From Paraescarpia echinospica (Eukaryota; Annelida; Polychaeta; Sabellida; Siboglinidae): a stretch of DNA of 64,000 nt. The notes below the pieces were generated by a model that was not told where the DNA came from, did not search any database, and saw nothing but the letters and a program-made list of their open reading frames with translations. This document shows, one piece after another, positions 35,001 through 42,393 of this stretch; the stretch's first letter is position 1; each line of letters begins with the position of its first letter. The position numbers and the translations under genes are program-made. Location of the stretch: contig CM034539.1 in the NCBI GenBank assembly GCA_020002185.1, forward strand, positions 33,259,774 through 33,323,773. Direction: 5' to 3'.

Positions 35001-37924
35001 CACTGAAAAAGTAAGTAATTACCTTTGTGTCTTTTAAATACATCATCAATTGGTAGATCATTGGTTAAAGATCCAAGGATGTGAATGAACTTTAAAAGAG
35101 GCAGGTTGAGCGCGGCACCTAGGAGGAGATTCACTTAGGGTACCTCCAAGTTAGCATATTGATATATAGTTTAAAGTTTATTTTAACACTCATATCTGAG
35201 CAACAGCCTTGTTAGGAGATATGAACAACATATCATACTTAAAAAAGCTTGAGATTAATTCACACAATACGACTTGAATAAGTAGATATTATAAATAATA
35301 AGTAGGCCATGAAATATGTTAAAAACAAAGTAAAACTTGCACTTTTGTAAATTATTTTAAGAAAATATATACTTCTCACAGAGGACAATAAATATCAAAT
35401 ATTATGTTTAAAAACAAAAATGTACTAATATCTTGGAAGGGCAGGCTACAAATCAATATAGATCTATACAAAACCTGATTAGCCATTGTCTTAAATTTGT
35501 CCACTTAACCCCTACGTTTTTCCTCTATATGGCGATCTTGTTTAATCTTATTAAAAAGAAGGATTTTCCGTACGAACTCTATCTCAGTAAACATGTATGA
35601 CCTAGTACTGCTGCCTGCCACCAGGTGCTGTCCCGACTCGGTCGAGTGATCGGTGCTACGGAACTGAAGGTGTCGACAGACCGCGTGACGATCGAAGAAC
35701 TTGCCGTCGAACTTGTCACTGGCCTCTCTATGAGTCTGAGTCTTGAGAAGGAGATTCCCAGCATGCTTGTGGCAAGGATCGACCGACACACAAAACTTCG
35801 TCAGAAGTACCAGGTTCGTATCGTTTGTTACTGTTTTATTAATGTAGAATGTAGTTACAGATCCACCCACCCTCGCAAGCCAGGGTTGTGACTACATACA
35901 GTATCCCTGGCAGATCTCCTACACACTGTATGGAAGTTAGCTGAATCAAACTCATAATTGACTTTGCCGTACCACCCTTGAGAACAGTGCAGACACCCCT
36001 CCGACTCACGCCCCAGTTCCAGGAATCCCAGTATAATTACCCATTCAACCTTTCTCACGAGCCGTTGAGCGGTATTGTGTGTTCAGATAATTACGTCTAC
36101 TGCCCAAACAGTCCATGAAGACGACTGGAATTTTCCGGCAAGCGATATTATTGGCTGAGCTTATCATTCGAGTTTTGGCAAGCGTACTGAGACTGATGTA
36201 ATCAGCAGCGCCCCCTGGTGCGCTAGGATGGATCCATCAATTCATAATGTGTGACGCGCCACAGCGAACCGGGTGTTAAGTGGCACAAGCCTATTCCGTA
36301 CACGAGCCAAAAATTCAGAATAGGTCTGTGTGACTTATAATAATAATAATAAGATAACTTCTATTGCGCCTAAATCCTTGGAAACCAAGCTCAGGTCACA
36401 TTGTAAGAGTGATTAAAATAATAGCAATCGATCACCTTCCTTTTGAAACATTTAATCTTGTTGTCTTACCAGCCAATTTGTAACTATAACAAGATAAGAT
36501 AATTAGATAAGGTAACTTGCAAAAGCATGAATAACCGTGTCGTACTACAGATATACAGGGCAGACAGGGCAACTTTTGCCACTTTCCGGCATATTTTTTT
36601 ACAGGCTCCATTTTCGCATTGATGACTTTTTGTAAATGCCAAAACTGTTTAAAAAAAATTGTGTTAATGGGTCATTTCGTGCCAACTCAACCAGAAATGG
36701 GTAACCATCTCCGTATTTTATTAAATTTAAACCATGTGTGCATCTATCCTAATGGTGGCTGCTGGCAACATTTCAATGCAAAATTCCAATTATTTATGAA
36801 TTTATAATTGATTATTCACTAGTTGTGTGTGTTTCCAGGAGGGCGTACTTGACATCTCCGTCAAGTTCTCCGACGGCAGCATGATGCCCCTACATCACAT
36901 CCGATTGGCCGATTACTTCCTCGACACAAGCACCCTCAACAGCCACCTGGTGTCATTCGGCCCCGCCCTGTCGCCCCACACGCCCCTGGTGGTCGGCCTG
37001 AAACAAGGTGCGGGCGAACTCGTCAAAATCGCCCTTCAGCTGGGCGACGTTTGCCAGAGGAAGAAATCGCGCCCGCTCGCCGTTAGTTACGTTTATGTCA
37101 ACGTCGATTTTTCGAAGCAGCCGACGTCACCTAGCACAGAAGTGCAGAATGACGCAAGTCAATCCTTCAGCAATCACGCCAGTAGCCGCAGTCGATACAG
37201 CTACCCGGAGATCATCAAGAACGGGGACAAAGGATTGCTGCAAGTGTCTGTGGATGGAGAGCGGAAATCGGGCGAACACGCACCTCCAGACGTCGCTATT
37301 CACGACCTTTCGGACGGGGTCAAACGCGTCCCGATTCAGCAGCATCAGCCACAGCGCCTGGTGGCGGCGACGGGAATGACTCCGCTCGAGGTCGGGATGT
37401 ACGTGTTGCTGAGCGTGTTTTGCGTCGCCGTTGTCGTGTTCGCCGTTAATTGCATCGTATTCGTGATGCGGCACAAACGCAAGCGCATCCCAGCGTCGGC
37501 GGACGGAACCGATCAGGTGAGCGAGGCGAAAGATTGGGTGTGGATCGGGCGAGATACGCTCCAGCGTAACGCGATCAACACTGAATGCGAGCAGACCTTG
37601 ATGGCGGAAACGGACTTCAATGGCAATCATGGCGCACTGCACAGCGCGCCGAGTAGCAATCGCAACTCGAGCTGCAGCACCGAACGCAACAGTGTCGTGT
37701 CGACGTACAAGGGATCGGAATGCAGCATTCGCATCACCGCCAACCCAATGCTCGATAGCGTGCCGCCACCACCGCCGCCAGGGGGCGCTTGTGCCATGCG
37801 CCGCAGCGGTAGCGCCGCCACTGGGACGATGGGGTCAGACATTCGGTGGGACTACGAGGCGATGGGGATGACGTATGAACAGCTGATGGAGTATTTCGAC
37901 AACCTCAAGGAATCGACCGCCTAG
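19872..37924 (+). CDS. TMEM132: TMEM132-family transmembrane protein, 3' six exons (partial gene)
   Basis: Six exons (19872-20067, 28214-28357, 33764-33966, 34499-34805, 35625-35813, 36839-37924) join in consistent phase into 707 codons plus stop, all with GT/AG borders. The product matches the C-terminal two thirds of the TMEM132 family: extracellular Ig/cohesin-like domains, the family motif LPLQIDLSDGKLSLIKGW, a membrane span near joined residue 533 (MYVLLSVFCVAVVVFAV) followed by a basic stop-transfer RHKRKR, and a cytoplasmic tail of about 150 residues with a six-proline run. Vertebrate members are about 1000-1100 residues, so some 300-400 N-terminal residues, including the signal peptide, are encoded upstream of the window. 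The family is proposed to link the cell surface to the actin cytoskeleton. The gene converges on SLC15A4, as TMEM132C does in human. I cannot say which vertebrate paralogue (A-E) is closest; a single pre-duplication gene is likely. Confidence 0.92.
20021..20530 (+). repeat. Minisatellite whose unit contains an exon end and splice donor (five copies)
   Basis: The last 47 bases of TMEM132 exon a plus its donor recur at spacings of 114, 108, 115 and 121 bp, separated by GGGA-rich purine spacers. Exon-like ends fall at 20067, 20181, 20289, 20404 and 20525. Copies 1-3 keep CAAG/GTAA donors in the same codon phase. Copy 4 has lost the GT (CAAGATGAGG). Copy 5 has a strong ATG/GTAAGTG. Copies 4 and 5 still encode recognisable QIQQ..Y..VPVI peptides in their own frames. 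Purine-rich sequence continues to about 20680. Confidence 0.9.
21519..21570. repeat. (CCAA)n(TCAA)n microsatellite
   Basis: Tetranucleotide runs CCAA then TCAA. Confidence 0.95.
24300..24680 (-). mobile_element. Non-LTR retrotransposon remnant (RTE-like reverse transcriptase C-terminus)
   Basis: The minus strand encodes MYRALIISVLLYGDESWATT followed by RRRLDVFDMHYQRRL, the classic 'Y.a.v.SvLLYG.E.W' plus 'rRLd.F....lRRi' segment at the end of non-LTR reverse transcriptases. A frameshift then moves the W-H-H-H / ELLQLENV continuation to another frame. The fragment is decayed and truncated at both ends. Confidence 0.65.
25490..25695 (+). repeat. Dispersed repeat family 2, copy 1
   Basis: It shares 'CCAAGGA....GAA', 'GG.GGGGATGCACTTACAG', 'CCAAAGTTAGCATATT' and a 3' part 'AACTTCTATAGCACCTGTAT' with 35030-35212. 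The 3' portion also resembles 36336-36410 and 47043-47112 (minus). It is probably a SINE or LINE 3' end. Confidence 0.5.
26512..27091. repeat. 58-bp minisatellite, ten near-identical copies
   Basis: Ten head-to-tail copies of a 58-bp unit (start ACCACTTATAGTTCAATTCT, end TTTGGCCACTTACAA). The only variation I see is TGTGTG to TGTATG in the last two units, so the array is recent or strongly homogenised. Confidence 0.97.
27105..27430. repeat. Dispersed repeat family 3, two tandem copies
   Basis: Two copies (about 27105-27255 and 27256-27430) of a sequence with 'GCAGTACAGAAAAATTAT', 'TTTTTGTAGATTTTAGG' and 'CAAAAACATACAGTG'. Further copies lie at 33010-33185 and 41700-41865. Confidence 0.6.
28214..28357 (+). 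CDS. TMEM132: TMEM132 exon b
   Basis: 48 codons in phase 0 between acceptor GATTGCAG and donor CAAG/GTAGGT. It encodes TTELVNTALLTGK followed by IGDITSQTTCHSGDEQVLK. The 'NTALLTGK' segment and the cysteine before an acidic 'DE.VLK' end are recognisable TMEM132 family features. It is phase-compatible with both neighbours. Confidence 0.9.
28690..28990 (-). mobile_element. Non-LTR retrotransposon 3' remnant
   Basis: The minus strand encodes ARRWMNDLREVIAMQLRLMG, then RTVWSQDDPDR, a form of the 'GRP..RW.DDL' C-terminal segment found after the reverse transcriptase of several LINE clades. No polymerase motifs remain. Confidence 0.4.
29703..29854. repeat. Perfect 76-bp tandem duplication
   Basis: Bases 29703-29778 and 29779-29854 appear identical (start TAAGTATATAGAAGTCAATG, end AGAGGGACAACAGC). 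The lack of divergence points to a recent event. Confidence 0.95.
33010..33185. repeat. Dispersed repeat family 3, copy
   Basis: It contains 'CTGAAAACATACAATACAGA', 'AATTATTGTTGTCGAATTTC' and 'GAAAACGTACAGTCATTAGG', matching 27105-27430 and 41700-41865. Confidence 0.55.
33530..33690 (-). mobile_element. Non-LTR retrotransposon 3' remnant next to TMEM132 exon c
   Basis: The minus strand encodes KWAGHLARMDAGKLAERAEA, then RGRRRRGRRQLSWEDCMRRD. This is the 'GH..RM...R.........RGRR..W.D...rD' C-terminal signature of LINE polymerases. It is only a fragment. Confidence 0.5.
33686..33735 (+). mobile_element. SINE family 1 tail fragment
   Basis: 'TTTGAGCAGCCCTGAGGATT' and 'CGATACTGTGCTATAAAAGA', then ACTTACC, match the SINE tail at 7740-7797. 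It ends 29 bp before exon c, inside the region expected to hold the branch point and pyrimidine tract. Confidence 0.65.
33764..33966 (+). CDS. TMEM132: TMEM132 exon c
   Basis: 67 codons plus two bases, from acceptor CCCGCCAG to donor GAAG/GTAGTG. It encodes a beta-rich stretch (VSVIAKYGRHTRFLFFRVW) and the family signature APDFPLQIDLSDGKLSLIKG. The acceptor lies only about 30 bp after a SINE 3' tail, and a TA-flanked miniature element starts 33 bp after the donor, so the exon is squeezed between repeats. Confidence 0.92.
34000..34180 (+). mobile_element. MITE-1 copy B
   Basis: The left end CAGTCGAACCTCGCTTTACG follows TA at 33998-33999. The internal sequence matches copy A. It begins 33 bp after the donor of TMEM132 exon c. 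The right end is eroded. Confidence 0.7.
34499..34805 (+). CDS. TMEM132: TMEM132 exon d
   Basis: One base completes a split serine codon with exon c, then 102 codons in phase 0, from acceptor TTCACGCAG to donor CAG/GTGTGT. Following the KGWKAP-type motif of exon c it carries the expected acidic linker (LLLDEEGHTGDEASGE), then a CKLRYQQSIIDVYTRF segment beginning the next extracellular domain. The matching split codon supports the exon c donor choice. Confidence 0.92.
34806..35624 (+). other. TMEM132 intron between exons d and e, with dispersed repeat family 2 copy
   Basis: AT-rich intron. Bases 35030-35212 match the 25490-25695 repeat ('CACTTAGGGTACCTCCAAGT', 'TAGCATATTGATATATAG'). Nothing else was recognised. 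Confidence 0.55.
35625..35813 (+). CDS. TMEM132: TMEM132 exon e
   Basis: 63 codons, phase 0 at both ends, from acceptor CCACCAG to donor CAG/GTTCGT. It encodes VLSRLGRVIGATELKV, then VTIEELAVELVTGLSMSL and a basic end (RIDRHTKLRQKYQ). The pattern of short beta strands followed by the 'V.I.EL.V.LVTGLS' segment is characteristic of the membrane-proximal TMEM132 extracellular region. Confidence 0.9.
35873..36150 (+). repeat. Dispersed repeat family 4, copy in TMEM132 intron
   Basis: A 280-bp block (AGCCAGGGTTGTGACTAC, TATCCCTGGCAGATCTCC, GTGCAGACACCC, CAGGAATCCCAGTATAATTA) aligns along its length with 44275-44575 in an SLC15A4 intron, same absolute orientation. Its class is unknown. Confidence 0.7.
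36336..36410 (+). repeat. Short retroposon 3' end: (ATA)n AACTTCTATTGCGCCTAAAT
   Basis: An ATA-repeat followed by 'ACTTCTATTGCGCCTAAATC' and 'CTTGGAAACCAAGCTCAGG'. The same module lies reversed at 47043-47112, and a related one lies at 25640-25690. Confidence 0.55.
36839..37924 (+). CDS. TMEM132: TMEM132 terminal exon: juxtamembrane, membrane span and cytoplasmic tail
   Basis: 361 codons and TAG, from acceptor GTTTCCAG, entering in phase 0 with EGVLDISVKFSDGSMMPL. It holds the end of the last extracellular domain, a spacer of low complexity, a 23-residue hydrophobic helix at about nt 37394-37470, a basic membrane anchor and a cytoplasmic tail. The tail contains a WVWIGRDTL element, a serine/asparagine-rich stretch and a VPPPPPPGG run, ending with YEQLMEYFDNLKEST. 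GC content and CpG density are visibly higher here than in the flanking introns. I did not find a clear WAVE-complex binding (WIRS) consensus in the tail. Confidence 0.94.
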   Translation, partial: EGVLDISVKFSDGSMMPLHHIRLADYFLDTSTLNSHLVSFGPALSPHTPLVVGLKQGAGELVKIALQLGDVCQRKKSRPLAVSYVYVNVDFSKQPTSPSTEVQNDASQSFSNHASSRSRYSYPEIIKNGDKGLLQVSVDGERKSGEHAPPDVAIHDLSDGVKRVPIQQHQPQRLVAATGMTPLEVGMYVLLSVFCVAVVVFAVNCIVFVMRHKRKRIPASADGTDQVSEAKDWVWIGRDTLQRNAINTECEQTLMAETDFNGNHGALHSAPSSNRNSSCSTERNSVVSTYKGSECSIRITANPMLDSVPPPPPPGGACAMRRSGSAATGTMGSDIRWDYEAMGMTYEQLMEYFDNLKESTA

Positions 37925-39380
37925 TGGTGATGAGGCGATACAGATGGCGCTGCAGGGCACTACGGCTGGTTGCTAGGCAACGTGCGTCGACGGGAGATTG
38001 TGCAAAAATTATTCACAAAGTTCGGACGTGCGGTTGTGTGTGAAACTGAAAGGTCGTTGTCTGGCTTGAGCGGAGACATAAACAACGCACTGCATCAACA
38101 ATCACTTCGCAGAGACTTCACGGTCTTTGGCCGAAATGAATTTCTTACACACCAAAATGAACAAACCAAAACTGCGCCCGATGTACTCAATCTCTGGCTC
38201 AGTTACACGAGGGATTGTTGCCCCAATTTGTCAGACGATAACATGCAAACAAATTGTGCGCATTTTGATGTCTAGACACTGTGACCTAGATATTGACTTG
38301 CACCACTCCTGATCTGATCAGGTACTGTTGTTGGCTACTGTTTCAAAATCTTAGTTTATTATTGGTAACACCATCTGACAAAAAATTGGCATAGCTAATG
38401 AGTATTGCGAGTTTACGCGATTGATTCATGCAGCTCGATGCTGTTCGCTGACAGATCGAACAACTATCACTCGTGTGAAACAACGTTTAATGTTTTATTT
38501 AACAAAATATATTCAGCTTGCAGATGGTTCATCACGTCATGCTGACTTTCATATGACTTATTTCCTGTGTTTTTATTGCACGGTTCTGCACAAGACTTAC
38601 TTTCTATATCTCCTTTTACCTCGTTCTACAGTTCTGTCAGATAGTACTCGTTAGGCATTCAGTGTACCACTATGGAACAAGCAACCACAGTTGTTATTGT
38701 GTAAATAAACCGATGTATTTAGAGTATTGTGGACCCGTATGCAGGCGATTCATTGCATGTAACTCTGCTAGACCACCCACTGTGTTGTCATGATAGTCGT
38801 TTCCATAGCAACCGGTTGTCACGACAACCGTTGCTGTGCAACTTTAGCAAGCGCTGTTGTTATTTATTTGTTTTTCTATACGTCTCATTCTTTCGACATG
38901 TCGGTTTAACGCCGGACGATCGTATGTGACAAGTGGCTGTATTTCTGATAGTCTATTGTCTCTTTACCGTAATACTTTTGAGTGTTTTATGCGTATCTGG
39001 CTACTTCTTGACGATGGGATGAAATTATTACTTAAGTGTTAGCGCGTGACACATGTGAACCTGTACTTGACTAGGCTGTATTTAGTGTATTGTTAACTAA
39101 TAGCGTAAGTCGTATATTTCAAGTATGCACACTAATATTTTAGAAAGTGTGGGAGACGTACGCCATCTTGTTGTGGAATGACCTGATAATGGTCTCAAAT
39201 GTGGGAGTTTCTCGTATTAAACGTGTACACGGTCATCACGTATATACTGTAGAGAAGCTGGGGTATTTACTGGGAACGTTAAAGTTAAACGTATATTTTC
39301 AGGATATATCATTAGTGTTTCGTGTAGAAGGCGGATATATCACTATAGTCCCCTATAAAACTTACTGTAATTGCAATCAT
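37925..39380 (+). other. TMEM132 3' UTR and convergent intergenic DNA
   Basis: It follows the stop codon, holds the candidate AATAAA at 38704, and has no further gene-like frame. Short frames at 37970-38312 and 38421-38654 are likely untranslated. Confidence 0.5.
38704..38709 (+). terminator. Candidate TMEM132 polyadenylation signal
   Basis: A canonical AATAAA lies 780 bp after the TMEM132 stop codon, the first I see downstream on the plus strand. No transcript evidence is available, so the true 3' end may differ. Confidence 0.35.
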
Positions 39381-39387
39381 TTGTCAA

Positions 39388-39760
39388 ATGCAGAATATGT
39401 TGCTACGGTCTTGTGTAGAAAGCTGAATATGTTGCTACAGTAAAATGTAGAAAGCTGAATATGTTGCTATAGTAAAATGTATAAAGCTGAATATATTGCT
39501 ACAGTAAAATGTACAAAGCTGAATATGTTGCTGCAATCAAATGTATGAGGCTGAGTATGTTGCTATAGTCAAATGTATAAAGCTGAATATGTGGCTACAG
39601 TCAAATGTATAAAGCTGAATATGTTGCTATGTTCATATTTAGAAAGCTACAGTCACGCAAAGCTGAAATGTTGCTGCATTTTGTGTAGAAAGCTGAATAT
39701 GTTGCTTAAGTCACGTTTAAAGCCGAATATGTTACTAGTCTCATGTAGGAAGCGCCACTG
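39388..39760. repeat. 32-bp minisatellite downstream of TMEM132, about 11 copies
   Basis: The unit AAGCTGAATATGTTGCTACA plus GTAAAATGTAGA repeats with moderate divergence; later copies are truncated. Confidence 0.9.
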
Positions 39761-39867
39761 CCATTTGTACATTTGTTGTCAATCCGTTTGATCACATGTC
39801 GAGAAAAGTTGTCAGTAAAGATTTTGTAAAAAAACTTACATTTTGTTGTTTTTGAAATATAGCTATA

Positions 39868-40750
39868 CAGTAAACCTCGCCTAAGTCAGATTCAATCGGA
39901 CCGAGTGATTTAATCAGTTATGCAAAAATCCGACTTAACCAAAGACGATATATCCTAGCACTACCACCAAAGGCAATCCACTAAAAGCCCTTAGGTACCT
40001 GTGAATAACGCTTGAAGGTGACTGGATACTACAGTAATTCTACATATATGTTGATATCCACAATCACTACACACCATTACGCAGTATTAGAACAGCTGCT
40101 GTCTCATCCACACCAACAGTCATCCATCGTACATACAACATCTCCCTACACCTTGCGGAGCTTGTCCCATATGTTTCTGAATGAAGCAGCTGCCTCGTTG
40201 TCGCCATCGTCTTGACGTTCAACACCTTACACGAATCCCGTTTTTGTAGCAGTTTCAAAGTGTTTCCGGTTTTACTTTGTTCCACACCGATTTCAGAGCC
40301 ATGACAGCATCCAAAATAGTTCAACTTCTTGAGAAAATGGTGCAACTCCTTCTGATGTCTCTAGTCTCCTGGTGGTTAGGATGTACCGGTAATGGAACGT
40401 TATGTTCTTGGTTACACCGGCGTCCTTTGGCTTGGTGATGCTAGTTGTATTAGATGAGTGAAGACGTGACGCCTGCGTACGTTGTTGTGGTTGTCTGGGT
40501 CATTTTCTTGGAATGGCCATTTCACATTTTACTTCATCTGGTACATGTACGCCAAGCAACCAAGTGATTTTGTCGAAAACTGTGATCCAATGGAAAAACA
40601 CATTATCTTAGATCAAATGGACCGAGTTAGGCAAAGATCTGGCTTACATAATCCAACTTATAGACTTATATGGGAAATAAATTACAAATCAACCGTTCCT
40701 CAGAATTCAGTCCGAGTTGAGCGACGATCCAACTTAGGTGACGTTTACTG
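39868..40750 (+). mobile_element. 883-bp TA-flanked inverted-repeat DNA transposon (non-autonomous)
   Basis: The left end CAGTAAACCTCGCCTAAGTC and the right end read in reverse (CAGTAAACGTCACCTAAGTT) form imperfect terminal inverted repeats over at least 20 bp. Flanking TA (39866-39867, 40751-40752) suits the Tc1/mariner-pogo superfamily. The interior has no intact transposase; a 92-codon minus frame at 40067-40345 is unconvincing. Confidence 0.75.
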
Positions 40751-40752
40751 TA

Positions 40753-42013
40753 GTTTATGCAGTTAATAGCCGTGTCTAATTGAGGTAAGTAAAATTTCCA
40801 GTTTAAATATCCTCATATGCACTCCTATTGTTGACACTGATAAAATGAGTTTAAGACTACACCTCGAGATCACCTCTGGACAACCCTTCTCATGGAAATA
40901 ACCCCATCAGAGACAAAAACCTTCATCTTTTTAGAGGTCCGTTTGATTTCCTATATAAAGGTTGAAGTGACAGTGACACTACTTTCAATTTGACACTACT
41001 ACAAAGAACAAGACGGCAATATTTGTGATTTTAAGCTTTAAGAAAATTCCAGTTAATATATACATCAATGCAGATTTAGATTCTTCTTAATAACAAAACT
41101 ACAGTTGACAATCTCAACATCTGCTTGTACGCGGTTATTTAACAAATGTCTGCCCTATGTATAAAACCTGATTAAATCAGTAAAAAATAATATACTGAAA
41201 ATCAGTTGCACTATTATAAATACTTACTAGTTGATCACAGGAATGTACAGTTTGTTTATAGCCACAGAAAATACTTGAAACAGAGGCAGTGGTTATTCAA
41301 ACAGCTGCTGTCCTATCAATATCATGCCTTAGTTTAAGGCACTTGCATGCATTTCAGTTAATACATTAATTAATATAGCATAAAATCAACTCTGCATCTG
41401 CAATAGTTTCATTGGCAAATGTGACATCAAATAAAAATTGACATGTCTACTATCCGTCTTATGACAGATGTCAGGTGTGTCACCAGTGTCACCAGTTATA
41501 TATAAAACACCAATTTATTCTGGGCACACTTGACTCTTGCATGTATTTCCGTAAAACATTAATTATTAAAGCATAACATTCTGCATCTGCAATAGTTTCG
41601 TTGTTACAAACTATTACTACTCTAAGTACCCTAATTACAATGTATTTGACACTCAATTATAATGAGTATCTTAGTATAATTTTCTGTATCTTAGCAGTAC
41701 AGAAAACAATACTTTTGGTGTCTGAAAACAGTCATTAGGTACTCCATGTAAATATACAGATATATAAAATTAATAGATGCATATAGAACATAAAATAATT
41801 CTTTTTTGTAGATATTTAGGGTGTCCGAATACATACAAAGTCCGAAATGATACAGTCATTACGACAGGTGGGTGACACAACATGTATGACAGACATCAAG
41901 TACGTCCCCAATGTTTGTTGACACAATCAATGACTCATCAACCACCTGTCGGCAACATATAAAACAACCACATATCCTGGTTACAAGTAATTGCAAGTTC
42001 GCCCCGCGATACA
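40753..42013. other. Convergent intergenic DNA / SLC15A4 3' UTR
   Basis: AT-rich, with a family 3 repeat at 41700-41865 and the candidate minus-strand polyadenylation signal at 41519-41514. No coding sequence was recognised. Confidence 0.5.
41514..41519 (-). terminator. Candidate SLC15A4 polyadenylation signal
   Basis: TTTATT on the plus strand reads AATAAA on the minus strand, about 500 bp beyond the SLC15A4 stop codon. It is a candidate only. Confidence 0.3.
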
Positions 42014-42393
42014 CTACTGCTGCGACACTTCGACCTGTTGCCTACTAGTGCTGCGCCCTCGTGGCAACATTGTGCGCTGGCTCGAATACGGCGATGCCCG
42101 CCCAATGTCAAGAACCTTGACGATGATGATAAACAGAACGAGCCCGACAAACTGCAGACCACCCAGGAAGAAAAAGTAGTAGTCGAGGTGACATTGACAG
42201 GTGTCCTCGGGGTGTCCTGGACATGGCACGCGACAATTTATGTCACCGTGGTCCCAATCGAAGAACCAGCGGCCGCGGAACGAGAACATGGTGGCTGTTC
42301 CAAGGAGACTGCCCACCCCCTGGCAGAACGAGAACAGTCCCATGATGAGGCCCTGCATGGAGCGAGGGGCATGCACATACGCCAACTCAAGGC
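42014..42393 (-). CDS. SLC15A4: SLC15A4 exon 8 (terminal)
   Basis: Two bases then 125 codons and a stop, from acceptor TGTTTCAG. It encodes GLELAYVHAPRSMQGLIMG, the last two membrane helices (YYFFFLGGLQFVGLVLFIII between them a cysteine-rich lumenal loop CRVPCPGHPEDTCQC), and a basic, serine-rich cytosolic tail. The lumenal loop has four cysteines, more than I would expect, and could be disulfide-bonded. A TA-flanked miniature element sits 60 bp upstream of the acceptor. Confidence 0.93.

Noticed and set aside
37008..37871. Alternative-frame ORFs of 123, 171, 83 and 71 codons
   Set aside because: They are shadows of the GC-rich TMEM132 terminal exon.
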